Of a stretch of DNA of 64,000 bases, positions 37,628-46,458 are shown in pieces. Source of the DNA: RPQJ01 sp963698735 (GTDB lineage Bacteria; Pseudomonadota; Gammaproteobacteria; Steroidobacterales; Steroidobacteraceae). Position 1 is the first letter of the stretch, and each line of letters starts with the position of its first letter. The position numbers were made by a program, and so were the translations under genes. The notes beneath the pieces were generated by a model. That model had not been told where the DNA came from. It did not search any database and saw only the letters and a list, made by a program, of their open reading frames with translations. The stretch lies in contig CAVOSA010000019.1 of assembly GCA_963698735.1 (NCBI GenBank), positions 310,001 through 374,000 on the forward strand, given 5' to 3'.

Positions 37628-38206
37628 TCAGGCCCTGGCAAGGTCCGCCGGCGTGTCCACGTCCAGCGCCGCGGAAGGCATGGGCACGGCAACCACGCGG
37701 TCGGCATGCAGCGACAGCAAAGCACGCGCGCCACGGTCGCCCTGCAATGCCGCCAGTTCCCCGAACAGTTCCGACGGAAATATCGCTGGCGCACCGGTCG
37801 TGCCAGTGTACTGAGCCGCGACGATCCGGTCGGGCCGCTGCTGCCAGCACATGACGAGCTGGCGCAAGTCGTCGGACGTGACCGCAACCTGATCGGCCAG
37901 TGCAATCAGGACTCCACGCGAGTCCGCGGGCGCGGCCGCCAGACCCGCGCGAATGGAACCCGCCATGCCCTGCGCGTAGTCCGGATTGAGGACCACGTTC
38001 ACCGACACGTGGCGCACCAAGGGCTCGAGCCGATCTGCGTTCGCCCCGAGCACGACAGTGATGGCGTCGCGAGCATCGAGTTCCAGCAACGCGTCCAGCA
38101 CACGTACCAGCATCGGGCGACCGCCGACAGCAGCCAGCTGCTTGGGTGACCCGAAGCGCGACGAACTGCCCGCCGCCAGCAGCACCACGTGCAGGCGTGG
38201 CGTCAT
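37628..38206 (-). CDS. mocA: MocA-like molybdenum cofactor nucleotidyltransferase
   Basis: The 192-residue protein has a GT-A nucleotidyltransferase fold with the start motif LLAAGSSSRFGSPKQLAAVGG. It ends DVDTPADLARA, as in MocA/MobA enzymes. MocA cytidylates molybdopterin for the xanthine oxidase family, which fits the divergent IorAB-type operon and the xdhC gene it overlaps by 4 bases (ATGA). A MobA role cannot be excluded by sequence alone, but the context favours cytidylation. Confidence 0.88.
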   Translation of the reverse strand: MTPRLHVVLLAAGSSSRFGSPKQLAAVGGRPMLVRVLDALLELDARDAITVVLGANADRLEPLVRHVSVNVVLNPDYAQGMAGSIRAGLAAAPADSRGVLIALADQVAVTSDDLRQLVMCWQQRPDRIVAAQYTGTTGAPAIFPSELFGELAALQGDRGARALLSLHADRVVAVPMPSAALDVDTPADLARA

Positions 38207-39300
38207 CCGGCCGGGCCCGGGCGCGAAAATTCGCCACCGTTCTTCCCATGAAAAGCCGACTGGATCTCCGCAACGATGGCGAGCGCGATGCTCGCCGGAT
38301 CGCGCCCACCGAGATCGAGCCCCACGGGCGCATGCAGTCGCGCACCGAACATCGCGGCCGCCGTCGCGCCCAGGTCTGCGAGCAAGCGCTTGCGGCGCGA
38401 CGCCGGCCCCAGCAGTCCTACGTACGGAATCGAGTACGTCGCGAGCGTCCTGAGCGCAGCGAGGTCGGTCGCGAGGTGATGACTCATGATCACGGCGGCG
38501 TCGAACGCCGCGAGATCCACGTGTTGTGCGAGTTCCGCGGGAGTGGTCAACGCTACGCGCCGTGCACGCGGGAAGCGCGCGGCTTCCGCGTAGGCCGGAC
38601 GATGATCCGCCACCGTTACGCGCCAACCAAGCGTGGCCGCGAATTCAACCACCGGCAGGGCGTCGGGTCCGCCGCCGACCAGCAGCAGCTCGCGCGGAAG
38701 CACGACGGGCGTCACGAACATGCGCACCCGTGGCGCGCCGAACTCGACGATGCGCGAATCCGCCGCAGGCCCGCGGGCCTGCAACTGTTCATCGAGCCAG
38801 GCTGCGACCGGTCGCGGCAGTCCCGTCGGACGTGACGGCCCACGCCCCGACCAGACGGATGCGCCCGCCGGCAACCCTGGGACGGAAGACTCGAGCACCA
38901 GGCCGTAAGTCGCGACAGTGCGCTGGCCGAAACAAGCCGCCAACGTGCCGAAGGGCTCCCAGGCCGCCGCCGGATCGAGGCGGACGAGCCAGACGTCCAT
39001 CCCACCCTCACAGCCGGCGCCCAATCCCCACAGCAGGTCATCGTCGCCCGAGTTGTTGTACTGCACCATCTTCGGCGCGCCGGTCGCGAATACGGACTCT
39101 GCGTGTCCGGCCAGGTCGCTCTCCAGGCAGCCACCGGACAGGAGCCCCTCGTAGCCGCCGCCAGGCGCGATCAGCATCTGCGCCCCGGCCTTGCGGTACG
39201 TCGACCCACGGGTGGCGACGACCGTCGCCAGCACGAGCGGCCACCGGCCGGACCGGGCGCGCTCGTACAGCGGCAGCAATTGGTGCAATGATCCGTCCAC
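38203..39300 (-). CDS. xdhC: XdhC/CoxI family molybdenum cofactor insertion protein
   Basis: The 365-residue XdhC-family protein has RGSTYRKAGAQMLIAPGGGYEGLLSGGCLE at the N-terminus, the C-terminal Rossmann part LLVGGGPDALPVVEFAATLG, and SHHLATDLAALRTLA with GLLGPASRRKRLLADLGA. XdhC proteins load sulfurated molybdenum cofactor into xanthine dehydrogenase-type enzymes. It is the first gene of an overlapping pair with mocA and is divergent from the molybdoenzyme operon across 69 bases, which contain AT-rich sequence suited to a divergent promoter. Confidence 0.93.
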   Translation of the reverse strand: MDGSLHQLLPLYERARSGRWPLVLATVVATRGSTYRKAGAQMLIAPGGGYEGLLSGGCLESDLAGHAESVFATGAPKMVQYNNSGDDDLLWGLGAGCEGGMDVWLVRLDPAAAWEPFGTLAACFGQRTVATYGLVLESSVPGLPAGASVWSGRGPSRPTGLPRPVAAWLDEQLQARGPAADSRIVEFGAPRVRMFVTPVVLPRELLLVGGGPDALPVVEFAATLGWRVTVADHRPAYAEAARFPRARRVALTTPAELAQHVDLAAFDAAVIMSHHLATDLAALRTLATYSIPYVGLLGPASRRKRLLADLGATAAAMFGARLHAPVGLDLGGRDPASIALAIVAEIQSAFHGKNGGEFSRPGPAG

Positions 39301-39369
39301 GGTACGGCTTTATACTAAATTCAACAGGCCGGCCCACCGGCGAATGCACTCCTGCCTTGGGGAACCACG
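39301..39369 (+). promoter_or_regulatory. Probable divergent promoter between xdhC and iorA
   Basis: This short gap between two divergent operons holds TATACT at 39311-39316 on the plus strand, a good -10 match; its complement gives AGTATAAA for the other direction. A clear -35 hexamer 17 bases away is not visible, so the promoter may be activator-dependent. I see no inverted repeat that would mark an operator. Confidence 0.35.
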
Positions 39370-39831
39370 ATGATCACGCTGACGCTGAACGGCAAGACGG
39401 TCGAACTGTCCGCCACACCCGACACTCCGCTGCTCTGGGCGCTGCGCGATGAACTTGGCTATACCGGCACCAAGTTCGGCTGTGGCATCGCTGCCTGCGG
39501 CGCGTGCACCGTGCACGTGGACGGCAAGCCTACCCGCGCCTGCGTGACCAAAATCGAATCGGTCGCAGGCAGGCAGGTGACGACGATCGAGGCAATGGAC
39601 TCGAACCGCATCGGGCAGGCCCTGCAGGCCGCGTGGATCCGCAATGACGTGCCGCAGTGCGGCTACTGCCAGAGCGGGCAGATCATGAGCGCCGCTGCGC
39701 TGCTGGCGAAGAATCCCAAGCCCAGCGACGCCGACATCGACGAGGCCATGCGCCGGAACCTGTGTCGCTGCGGCACCTACAACCAGATCCGCGCCGCCAT
39801 CAAGGACGCTGCCACGGCGCTCGGCGCCTGA
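39370..39831 (+). CDS. iorA: 2Fe-2S subunit of IorAB-type molybdenum hydroxylase
   Basis: The 153-residue ferredoxin subunit has two 2Fe-2S clusters. CGIAACGACTVHVDGKPTRAC holds the plant-type cluster, and CGYCQSGQ with NLCRCGTY holds the helical one. It passes electrons from the molybdenum centre of the large subunit encoded next. It has no signal peptide of its own, so it presumably crosses the membrane with the Tat-targeted large subunit. The match is to isoquinoline 1-oxidoreductase alpha and periplasmic aldehyde oxidoreductases. Confidence 0.92.
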   Translation: MITLTLNGKTVELSATPDTPLLWALRDELGYTGTKFGCGIAACGACTVHVDGKPTRACVTKIESVAGRQVTTIEAMDSNRIGQALQAAWIRNDVPQCGYCQSGQIMSAAALLAKNPKPSDADIDEAMRRNLCRCGTYNQIRAAIKDAATALGA

Positions 39832-39846
39832 GGCACGGAGACAGTC

Positions 39847-41973
39847 ATGAGCACCAACACATTCACCACGCGCCGTGATTTCCTCAAGGGCTCGGCGGCC
39901 GCGACCGGCGCGCTGGTCATCGGTTTCACGCTTCCCGCCGCATCACGCTTTGCGGAAGCCGCAGCAACCGGCAGCGGCGCAAGCTTCGCGCCGAACGCTT
40001 TCCTGCGCATCGCCCCGGACGGGCAGATCACGGTCGTCTGCGGTTTGTCGGAGATGGGCCAGGGCGTGCACATGGGCATCGCCTCGCTCGTCGCCGAGGA
40101 ACTCGATGCCGACTGGAAGAGCATCCGGCTCGAGCAGGCCCCCGCGGACAAGGCCTACGCCAATCCGGCGTTCGGCATGCAGGCGACGGGCGGCTCGACC
40201 TCGATCCGCGGCCACTACCTGCCGATGCGCAAGGCTGGCGCGGCGGCGCGACAGATGCTGGTCACGGCGGCGGCTGCGCAGTGGGGTGTCGACGCGGCGA
40301 CCTGTCGCACTGAGAACGGCCGGGTCATCGGTGCCGACGGTCGCTCGCTGGGGTACGGCGAACTCGCCGCGGCGGCGGCGAAGCTGCCGGTACCGCAGGA
40401 CCCGCCGCTCAAGGATCCGAAAGACTTCCGCATCCTCGGCAAGGGCCACACGCGCATCGACACGCCGGCGAAGGTCAACGGCAGCGCGGGATTCGGCATC
40501 GACGTGAAGCTGCCCGGCTTGCTCACCGCCGTGATGGCGCATGCACCGGTGCCGGGCGCGAAGGTGGTGTCGCTCGACGATGCCGCCGCCAGGGCCATTC
40601 CCGGCGTGCGGCAGGTCGTGCAGATTCCGCAAGGCGTCGCCGTGCTCGCCGACGGGTACTGGCCCGCACTGAAAGGTCGCGACGCGCTGGTAATCAAGTG
40701 GGACGACGGTCCTCTGGGGACGTTGTCGTCCGAGGCGATCTCGAAGTCGCTGACCGCCGCGACCACGAAGCCAGGCAAGGTCGCACGCAACGAAGGCGAC
40801 GTGGGCGCAGCCGTTGCGCGGACGGTCGAGGCCGTCTACGAGGCGCCCTACCTCGCGCACGCCTGCATGGAGCCGATGAACTGCACGGCGTGGGTGCGCG
40901 CGGGAGACGCAGAAATCTGGGCGCCGACGCAGGGACCCGGGCCGGCTCAGGGCATCGTCGCGCAGTTGACAGGCCTGGCTCCGGAAAAGGTGCAGGTCCA
41001 CACCACCTACCTGGGCGGTGGCTTCGGCCGGCGCTTCGCGGCGGACTTCGTCATCTCCGCCACGTTGATCGCCAAGGCTGCCGGCGTGCCGGTGAAACTG
41101 GTCTACACGCGCGAGGACGACATTCGCGGCTGGTTCTACAGGCCCGCCTCGGTTACGCGTTTCACCGCCGGACTGGATAAGGACGGCAACCCGGTGTCGT
41201 TCTTTGCGCGCATCGCGGCGCCGGCGCTGATGGTGGCGGCGGGATTCGTGAAGGAACTGCCGAAAGGCATCGACGACCCGGCCGTTGAAGGCATCAGCGA
41301 CTGTCCGTATGCGTTTCCGAACCTGCGCGTCGAGTACGCGCAGACGGAACCGGGCATCCCGGTGTGGTTCTGGCGTTCGGTCGGTCACTCGCAGAACGCC
41401 TACTTCATCGAATCGTTCATCGACGAAGTGGCTGCGGCCGCGGGCAAGGATCCGGTGGAGTTCCGCCGCTCGCTGCTCGGCAAGCAACCGCGGCTGCGCG
41501 GAGCGCTCGACCTTGCGGCGCAGAAGGCGGGTTGGGGCTCACCGCTGCCGGCGGGCAGGCATCGAGGCGTGGCCGTCGCCAGTTCGTTCGGCAGTTTCGT
41601 CGCGCAGGTGGCGGAAGTCTCGGTGGATGCGAACGGCAAGCCGCGCGTGCATCGCGTCGTCGCTGCCGTCGATTGCGGCGCAACCGTGAATCCGGAGATC
41701 ATCAAGCGGCAGGTCGAGGGCGCGATCGTCTATGGCCTGAGCGCCGCACTGCACGAAAAGATCACGTTCAAGGATGGTCGGGTCGAGCAGTCGAACTTCG
41801 ACGACTACCCGATGCTGCGTATGAGCGAAATGCCGATAGTCGAGGTGCACATCGTGCCGAGTACCGAGGCGCCAGGCGGCATCGGCGAGCCCGGGTTGCC
41901 GCCAGCGACGCCTGCAGTGGTGAACGCGATGTTCGCGGCGACGGGCAAGCGAGTCAGAAAGCTGCCCGTGTAG
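39847..41973 (+). CDS. iorB: Molybdopterin-binding large subunit, IorB type, Tat-exported
   Basis: The 708-residue molybdenum hydroxylase subunit has an N-terminal Tat motif (TTRRDFLKGSAA followed by a hydrophobic stretch). The molybdopterin-binding region holds GGGFGRRFAADFV. The catalytic Glu lies in GGIGEPGLPPATPAVVNA near the C-terminus, as in isoquinoline oxidoreductase and aldehyde dehydrogenases of this family. Two-electron oxidation of an N-heterocycle or aldehyde in the periplasm is expected. The cytochrome c gene follows 8 bases later and supplies an acceptor. The substrate is not determinable. xdhC and mocA, transcribed divergently, serve its maturation. Confidence 0.93.
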   Translation: MSTNTFTTRRDFLKGSAAATGALVIGFTLPAASRFAEAAATGSGASFAPNAFLRIAPDGQITVVCGLSEMGQGVHMGIASLVAEELDADWKSIRLEQAPADKAYANPAFGMQATGGSTSIRGHYLPMRKAGAAARQMLVTAAAAQWGVDAATCRTENGRVIGADGRSLGYGELAAAAAKLPVPQDPPLKDPKDFRILGKGHTRIDTPAKVNGSAGFGIDVKLPGLLTAVMAHAPVPGAKVVSLDDAAARAIPGVRQVVQIPQGVAVLADGYWPALKGRDALVIKWDDGPLGTLSSEAISKSLTAATTKPGKVARNEGDVGAAVARTVEAVYEAPYLAHACMEPMNCTAWVRAGDAEIWAPTQGPGPAQGIVAQLTGLAPEKVQVHTTYLGGGFGRRFAADFVISATLIAKAAGVPVKLVYTREDDIRGWFYRPASVTRFTAGLDKDGNPVSFFARIAAPALMVAAGFVKELPKGIDDPAVEGISDCPYAFPNLRVEYAQTEPGIPVWFWRSVGHSQNAYFIESFIDEVAAAAGKDPVEFRRSLLGKQPRLRGALDLAAQKAGWGSPLPAGRHRGVAVASSFGSFVAQVAEVSVDANGKPRVHRVVAAVDCGATVNPEIIKRQVEGAIVYGLSAALHEKITFKDGRVEQSNFDDYPMLRMSEMPIVEVHIVPSTEAPGGIGEPGLPPATPAVVNAMFAATGKRVRKLPV

Positions 41974-41981
41974 GACAGCGG

Positions 41982-42968
41982 GTGCCAACGACGCGACTTC
42001 AAGCACTCGCGGTAGTCGCATCGGCCGCAGTGGCCTTGCCTGCGCTGGCGATCGCAACCGACCCAGCATCGGTCGTGCCGGCGTGGGCATTCCCCGGCAA
42101 CACGCCGCCAGCCGTGCCGGCGCAGCCACTCGACGAACATCAAGTGCTGCACTTGCCCGGCAGTCGCGTCACGTTCACGCGCGGCCAGATTGCGGATCTG
42201 TTCTCGACGCCTGACTGGTATCCGGAATCGCATCCGCCGATGCCGGAAATCGTGGCGCACGGACGCAAACCCACCGTGCCGGCCTGCGGCTACTGTCACC
42301 TGCCGGACGGCCAGGGGCGGCCCGAGAATGCGCCGCTCGCGGGCCTCCCCGCTGCCTACATCGTGGCCCAGGTCGCGGACATGCGCAGTGGCGCGCGACG
42401 CAGCGCATGGCAAGGGCCGCACGCCCCGAATGACCTGATGCACGCGTTGGCGAAGAACGCGACCAGCGTCGAGGTTGCGGCCGCGGCCGATTACTTTTCC
42501 AGGCTGCGCCTCACGCGGCGCACCGAAGTGATCGAGACGAGCACCGTGCCGATCATGCGCGAGTCACGCTGGGTTTACTTGCTGGCCGATGGCGCAGGCA
42601 CCGAGCCACTGGGCGAGCGCATCATCGAGGTGCCCGTGGATTCCGGCCGTCATGAACTCCGGGACGCGGCAGCGCCCTACCGCGCCTACGTTCCTGTAGG
42701 CAGCATTGCGCGCGGCAAGCGTCTTGTCGAAAGCGGCAACGGCGACGCTGCTGTCGCCTGCGCGACGTGCCATGGACCGGACCTGCGCGGCGTCGGACTC
42801 ATCCCGCCGCTGGCGGGAAGATCGCCGAGCTACCTCGTGCGACAGTTGCTGGCCTTTCGGACCGGTGCCCGCGCGTCGCCGCTCGGCCAACCGATGGCCG
42901 CGGTCGCGACGAAGCTCGATGAGCGCGACATGATTGCAGCCGCTGCGTATGCGGCCGTGATCCCGTGA
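41982..42968 (+). CDS. Diheme cytochrome c
   Basis: The 328-residue secreted cytochrome has two haem-binding motifs, CGYCH and CATCH, each followed by a cytochrome c domain with downstream Met ligands (for example PLGQPMAAVATKL). The signal sequence LQALAVVASAAVALPALAIA is clear. The start is GTG 41982, just after the iorB stop; a frame open upstream belongs to the antisense or overlapping reading of iorB. It most likely carries electrons from the molybdenum enzyme to the respiratory chain, a common partner of periplasmic IorAB-type dehydrogenases. Confidence 0.85.
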   Translation: MPTTRLQALAVVASAAVALPALAIATDPASVVPAWAFPGNTPPAVPAQPLDEHQVLHLPGSRVTFTRGQIADLFSTPDWYPESHPPMPEIVAHGRKPTVPACGYCHLPDGQGRPENAPLAGLPAAYIVAQVADMRSGARRSAWQGPHAPNDLMHALAKNATSVEVAAAADYFSRLRLTRRTEVIETSTVPIMRESRWVYLLADGAGTEPLGERIIEVPVDSGRHELRDAAAPYRAYVPVGSIARGKRLVESGNGDAAVACATCHGPDLRGVGLIPPLAGRSPSYLVRQLLAFRTGARASPLGQPMAAVATKLDERDMIAAAAYAAVIP

Positions 42969-42994
42969 TCCGCAACAAGATGGAGGTATCCGCA

Positions 42995-43423
42995 ATGTAC
43001 AGGGCAATGCTTGGCATCCTGCTCACATTCACGGTCACGCTTGGCGCGATCGCCAGCGACGCGAATCCACCCTCAGGCCAGCCAGTCACGGCCGCGGCGA
43101 ATGCCGCGAAGCCGCAACAATACCTCTACGTATTGCGGCTGGCGCCGCGCCTGCACGACGACAACGCGTGGACCGAGGCGGACAACGCGGCGGTCTCAAG
43201 GCACTTTCAGCACCTGAAGGCCGCGACTGCGGCCGGGCGCGTCATCCTGGCCGGGCGCACGACCGAATCCGGCGACAAGACGATGGGCCTCGTGATCTTC
43301 GAGGCCGCGGACGACGATGAGGCGCGCAGGTTCATGGAGTCCGACCCGAGCGTGATCGCAGGCGTCATGACGGCGACGCTGCACCCCTACGCCGTTGCAC
43401 TGCAACGCGCGCCCCGGAACTGA
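42995..43423 (+). CDS. Secreted YciI-family protein
   Basis: The 142-residue protein has a signal peptide (GILLTFTVTLGAIA) and a YciI-like ferredoxin-fold domain: YLYVLRLAPRLHDDNAW, HFQHLKAATAAGRVILAGRT, and FEAADDDEARRFMESDPSV. YciI proteins are usually cytoplasmic, so a secreted form is uncommon. GGAGG lies 8 bases before ATG 42995. The gene directly follows the cytochrome gene and is probably the last of that operon. Function unknown. Confidence 0.8.
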   Translation: MYRAMLGILLTFTVTLGAIASDANPPSGQPVTAAANAAKPQQYLYVLRLAPRLHDDNAWTEADNAAVSRHFQHLKAATAAGRVILAGRTTESGDKTMGLVIFEAADDDEARRFMESDPSVIAGVMTATLHPYAVALQRAPRN

Positions 43424-43606
43424 AGTCCGGCGCAACTGGGTAGACGATCCCCGCTTTATCGATTATCCCGTATTGCCGTATGCCGACCGAGAGCGCCGAG
43501 TACACCCAGCCCGGCGGATTGCCGGCTGCCCTCCGCGCCAGACCACGAAGGACACCGCTGGTCGCCGGACTCGACGAGTCCAAACTCAATCCTGGGGGAC
43601 ATCACC

Positions 43607-43987
43607 ATGGCGACCGCAAAGAAGGCGGTGAATTTTTCGTTCAAGTCCACGGGCGTCACGTACGCAGTGGTCCCGGGCGGCGGCGGCGTGAACCACATCA
43701 ACCTCGAGGGGACGGCGACAGGGTTCGGCACGGTGCTCGGCACGCTTTCGTTCTATGCCGACGCTCCGGGCGCGCAGAGCGGCCGGACCCACTGGGTCGG
43801 CGACGCGTACCTGGACAACGGTGACCAGGTCTACGGAACCAGCGAAGGATTCTGGGAAAACAGCGGCAAGCACAAGTGGCGCGTGCGCGGAACGTTGCGG
43901 ACGTCGACCGGCGCCATGTTCCAGTCAGACGGTGTCGTCAGCCTGGATGGACGGACGTACAAGGGCTCGTTGACCGAGTGGACGTGA
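43607..43987 (+). CDS. Hypothetical protein (126 aa), beta-rich
   Basis: I do not recognise this 126-residue protein. It has no signal peptide, few helices, and repeating strands such as NHINLEGTATGFGTVLGTLSFYADAPG, HKWRVRGTLRTSTGAMFQSDGVVSLDGRTYKGSLTEW. The pattern suggests a small beta-barrel or lipocalin-like binding fold. A GGGGGAC ribosome site precedes the ATG. A strong inverted repeat follows the stop. Confidence 0.62.
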   Translation: MATAKKAVNFSFKSTGVTYAVVPGGGGVNHINLEGTATGFGTVLGTLSFYADAPGAQSGRTHWVGDAYLDNGDQVYGTSEGFWENSGKHKWRVRGTLRTSTGAMFQSDGVVSLDGRTYKGSLTEWT

Positions 43988-44012
43988 GGCAACGAGGGGC
44001 CTGAGAACGAAA

Positions 44013-44040
44013 GGGCCGGCAGGATCGCTCCTGCCGGCCC
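44013..44040. terminator. Bidirectional hairpin terminator between convergent genes
   Basis: This is a perfect 12-bp inverted repeat (GGGCCGGCAGGA / TCCTGCCGGCCC) around a TCGC tetraloop, located between the convergent hypothetical gene and ompA-like gene. On the minus strand it is followed by TTTCG, a weak T tract. It probably ends transcription from both sides. Confidence 0.72.
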
Positions 44041-44071
44041 AGCATTCATCTGCAGTCAGCAGACTGCGGAC

Positions 44072-45310
44072 TCAGCGTGAAGGACCACAATCCGTGCGAC
44101 GGATGACTACGCGACGGTTCAGCGCGCGCCCTTCTTCGGTGGCGTTGTCCGCGACGGGCATCGACTCACCGTAGCCGATCGCCGTCATGCGTCCCGGTGC
44201 CACGCCCAGCGCCGCCAGGTAATCCAGTACCGCCTGCGCACGCCGCTTGGACAGCTCCAGGTTGTAGGCGTCATCGCCGACGCTGTCCGTGTGGCCAGCC
44301 ACCTCTCCGCCAACGAACTCCAGTTCTTTCAGGCGCGCGGCAACGCCGTCTAGCACGGCACGGTCCGCTGCGGTCAGCTCGGCTGAATCGAAGCCGAACT
44401 GCAGCTGGACGCTGACGTCGCAGGAACACCCATTGGGTCCGACCCGTTCGCCCGCCGGCGTGTTGGGACAGCGGTCGTTTGCGTCAATGACGCCGTCGCC
44501 ATCGCTGTCCACAGGTGCCGCCGCGGCGGCAACCGCGACCGGTGCAGCGACCGGTGCCGCCGCCTCGACATGCGACCTCCGGTGGAACCCGAAGTCAGTA
44601 CGGTAGATCGCACTGAACGTGATGCGGTCGACGTCGACCTCGCCCAGGCCGTTCTCGTCGCCGACGTCGGTGAACTGCTGGTAGTCGAGCCGTGAGGTCC
44701 AGCGCCCGCGCGTATAGCCGAGGCCCGCGCCCCACAGGAAGGACTGTGACGTCGAGGAATCACTGAAGGAGCCTGCGGGTTCGCCGTCGACCGAGGTCGC
44801 GACCGAGCCGTCGTTGTTGCCGAAGTACATGCCGGCGCGTGCATAGACCTGCCATCCTGCACCGACCGGCAGCGTGGCAAGCAGCGACAGGGCGGGCCCG
44901 GCGCTGTCGACGTTGAACGTCGAATTCGACCCGGCCGCAGTCACGCCGTCGGTGACGTCAGCGTTGTACTTGTACTCGGCTTCGCCGAGGTCCAGGTACG
45001 CTGCCTCCACGGCGAGATAGCGCATGACCTGGTAGCCAAGCGTGATGCCCCAGGTGAAGCTGTCCTCGCTCGTCTCCGAGCTGCTGTCGGTCACGCTGAG
45101 GCCGACATCGCCGAGCGCCGCAGCAAGTTGGTTGTCGAGGTCGCGCTGGTCGAGCCCAAACGACGACTGGCCCAGGTCAAACCCCCAGTAGAAGCCGGGC
45201 GTGAGGGGGCTGGTGGAGCCAAATGCACTGTGCAGCCCGTGGTTGTCCGCCGCGTGGACGGGCATCGTGGCCAGGCCAGCGAGCATGGCAAGGGCGATTC
45301 GGGATTTCAT
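44072..45310 (-). CDS. OmpA-family outer-membrane protein with TSP3-like linker
   Basis: The 412-residue protein has a signal peptide (LAMLAGLATMPVHA) and an eight-stranded barrel rich in Gly and aromatics (TPGFYWGFDLGQSSFGL). A calcium-binding thrombospondin type 3-like linker (DSDGDGVIDANDRCPNTPAG) follows. An OmpA peptidoglycan-binding domain has FDSAELTAADRAVLDG and HTDSVGDDAYNLELSKRRAQAV. It anchors the outer membrane to the cell wall. The start ATG 45310 is preceded by AGGAGTG. It is convergent with the hypothetical gene and separated from it by the hairpin. Confidence 0.92.
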   Translation of the reverse strand: MKSRIALAMLAGLATMPVHAADNHGLHSAFGSTSPLTPGFYWGFDLGQSSFGLDQRDLDNQLAAALGDVGLSVTDSSSETSEDSFTWGITLGYQVMRYLAVEAAYLDLGEAEYKYNADVTDGVTAAGSNSTFNVDSAGPALSLLATLPVGAGWQVYARAGMYFGNNDGSVATSVDGEPAGSFSDSSTSQSFLWGAGLGYTRGRWTSRLDYQQFTDVGDENGLGEVDVDRITFSAIYRTDFGFHRRSHVEAAAPVAAPVAVAAAAAPVDSDGDGVIDANDRCPNTPAGERVGPNGCSCDVSVQLQFGFDSAELTAADRAVLDGVAARLKELEFVGGEVAGHTDSVGDDAYNLELSKRRAQAVLDYLAALGVAPGRMTAIGYGESMPVADNATEEGRALNRRVVIRRTDCGPSR

Positions 45311-45431
45311 GACGGACACTCCTGATTTCCGGGCCACAGCCGGCCGCATGCGATACGGACAAACGTATCCGAAGTCTAGACGCAGCGGGTGGGACCTGCA
45401 TCACGGATTCCCGAGCCAAGTTGCATGTGAG

Positions 45432-46127
45432 TCACGATGGCTGAGCAAGCCGCCGATGCAGCATCCGCAAGGCATACAAGCTGAGCGCAGCGCCGGCGAG
45501 GCCGCAGGCTACCAGCCAGCCGATGTGGCGATTGACTACGCCAGCACCAAGCAAAACGGCGCCGACCGCGTATGGCAGTTCCGCCAAGGCCAGTGCCGCA
45601 AAGTATGTCCGGAAGCGCACGCCGAGATACCCGCACAGGTACCCGGGGATCTCCGAAGGCAGCGCGAGACACAGCAGCAGGACCCATGTGAACGTGTACT
45701 CGCTCGGAGCACGCTGGCGATAGAAATCAAACTGACTGGACGTTCTTGGCGCCGTTCCCTGCGGCCGACGCAACCCGCGACCCAGCACAAAGGTGAAGAT
45801 GCCACCCAGCAGCCAGCCGAGCCACAGGAGGACGAGCGTGACCGTATTGCCCCAGGTGAACACGGCCGGAGGCAACAGGAGCGCACTGGAGAAAAAAGCG
45901 AGGACTGCCGACAGGGCGGCGAGCAACACGAACACGATGGCGCCGAGGTAAGGGTGCCCGGCAATCAGCGGTTCTGCGGCCGCCAGCACTCGCTGCAGGC
46001 TTTCGTAGACCTCGTCGACGGACAACAGGAGCGCCAGGGACGCGCAGAACAGCACGACGACGACCGCGCGAGCCCAGCTGCGAGCAAGGGAATTCGGGGG
46101 AGCGGCGACGCTCGGCGACTCAATCAT
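45432..46127 (-). CDS. TVP38/TMEM64 (VTT/DedA-like) membrane protein
   Basis: The 231-residue product has a first anchor helix, then the VTT domain with AFFSSALLLPPAVFTWGNTVTL, LLGGIFTFVLGRGLRR and LPSEIPGYLCGYLGVRFRTYF. These proteins are inner-membrane lipid or ion handlers and may act as scramblases; individual bacterial roles are largely undefined. ATG 46127 gives MIESPSVAAPP as the N-terminus; upstream in-frame sequence is not membrane-like and is probably non-coding. It runs in the same direction as the OmpA gene. Confidence 0.83.
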   Translation of the reverse strand: MIESPSVAAPPNSLARSWARAVVVVLFCASLALLLSVDEVYESLQRVLAAAEPLIAGHPYLGAIVFVLLAALSAVLAFFSSALLLPPAVFTWGNTVTLVLLWLGWLLGGIFTFVLGRGLRRPQGTAPRTSSQFDFYRQRAPSEYTFTWVLLLCLALPSEIPGYLCGYLGVRFRTYFAALALAELPYAVGAVLLGAGVVNRHIGWLVACGLAGAALSLYALRMLHRRLAQPS

Positions 46128-46458
46128 CGGTTCGCGACCATGGGCGCAGGTGGAACTCGCGGCAAGGAAATCGCCACCCCATTGATGTTGACCCTTCCCG
46201 CGGCCTTCCCACTGCGTAACGGTAGCAGGCATGCCCGATCGCGCGCGCGGACGGAATCTGCGTACCAGTGATTGATTGCGCAACCAGACAGGTACTGCAG
46301 CCCCTTGGAACCACTTGCAGGTCGACTGCGGCATCGAGGTGAGCCCCCGGCTTGACGACGTTACATCTACGGATGTGCCGGGATTCCGTTTGACCCAAGT
46401 ATGCAGCGGAGACCGTCGTGATACGCGAGATCCGGGGGGCCTTCCGAGGGGTCAACGC
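46128..46458. other. Intergenic region, 331 bases, no gene found
   Basis: This stretch separates the divergent VTT protein and hydrolase genes. I find no convincing reading frame, repeat or tRNA. It should hold the promoters of both genes. TTGACG (46351) and TTGACC (46390) are possible -35 elements, but no well-spaced -10 follows either. Confidence 0.5.
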
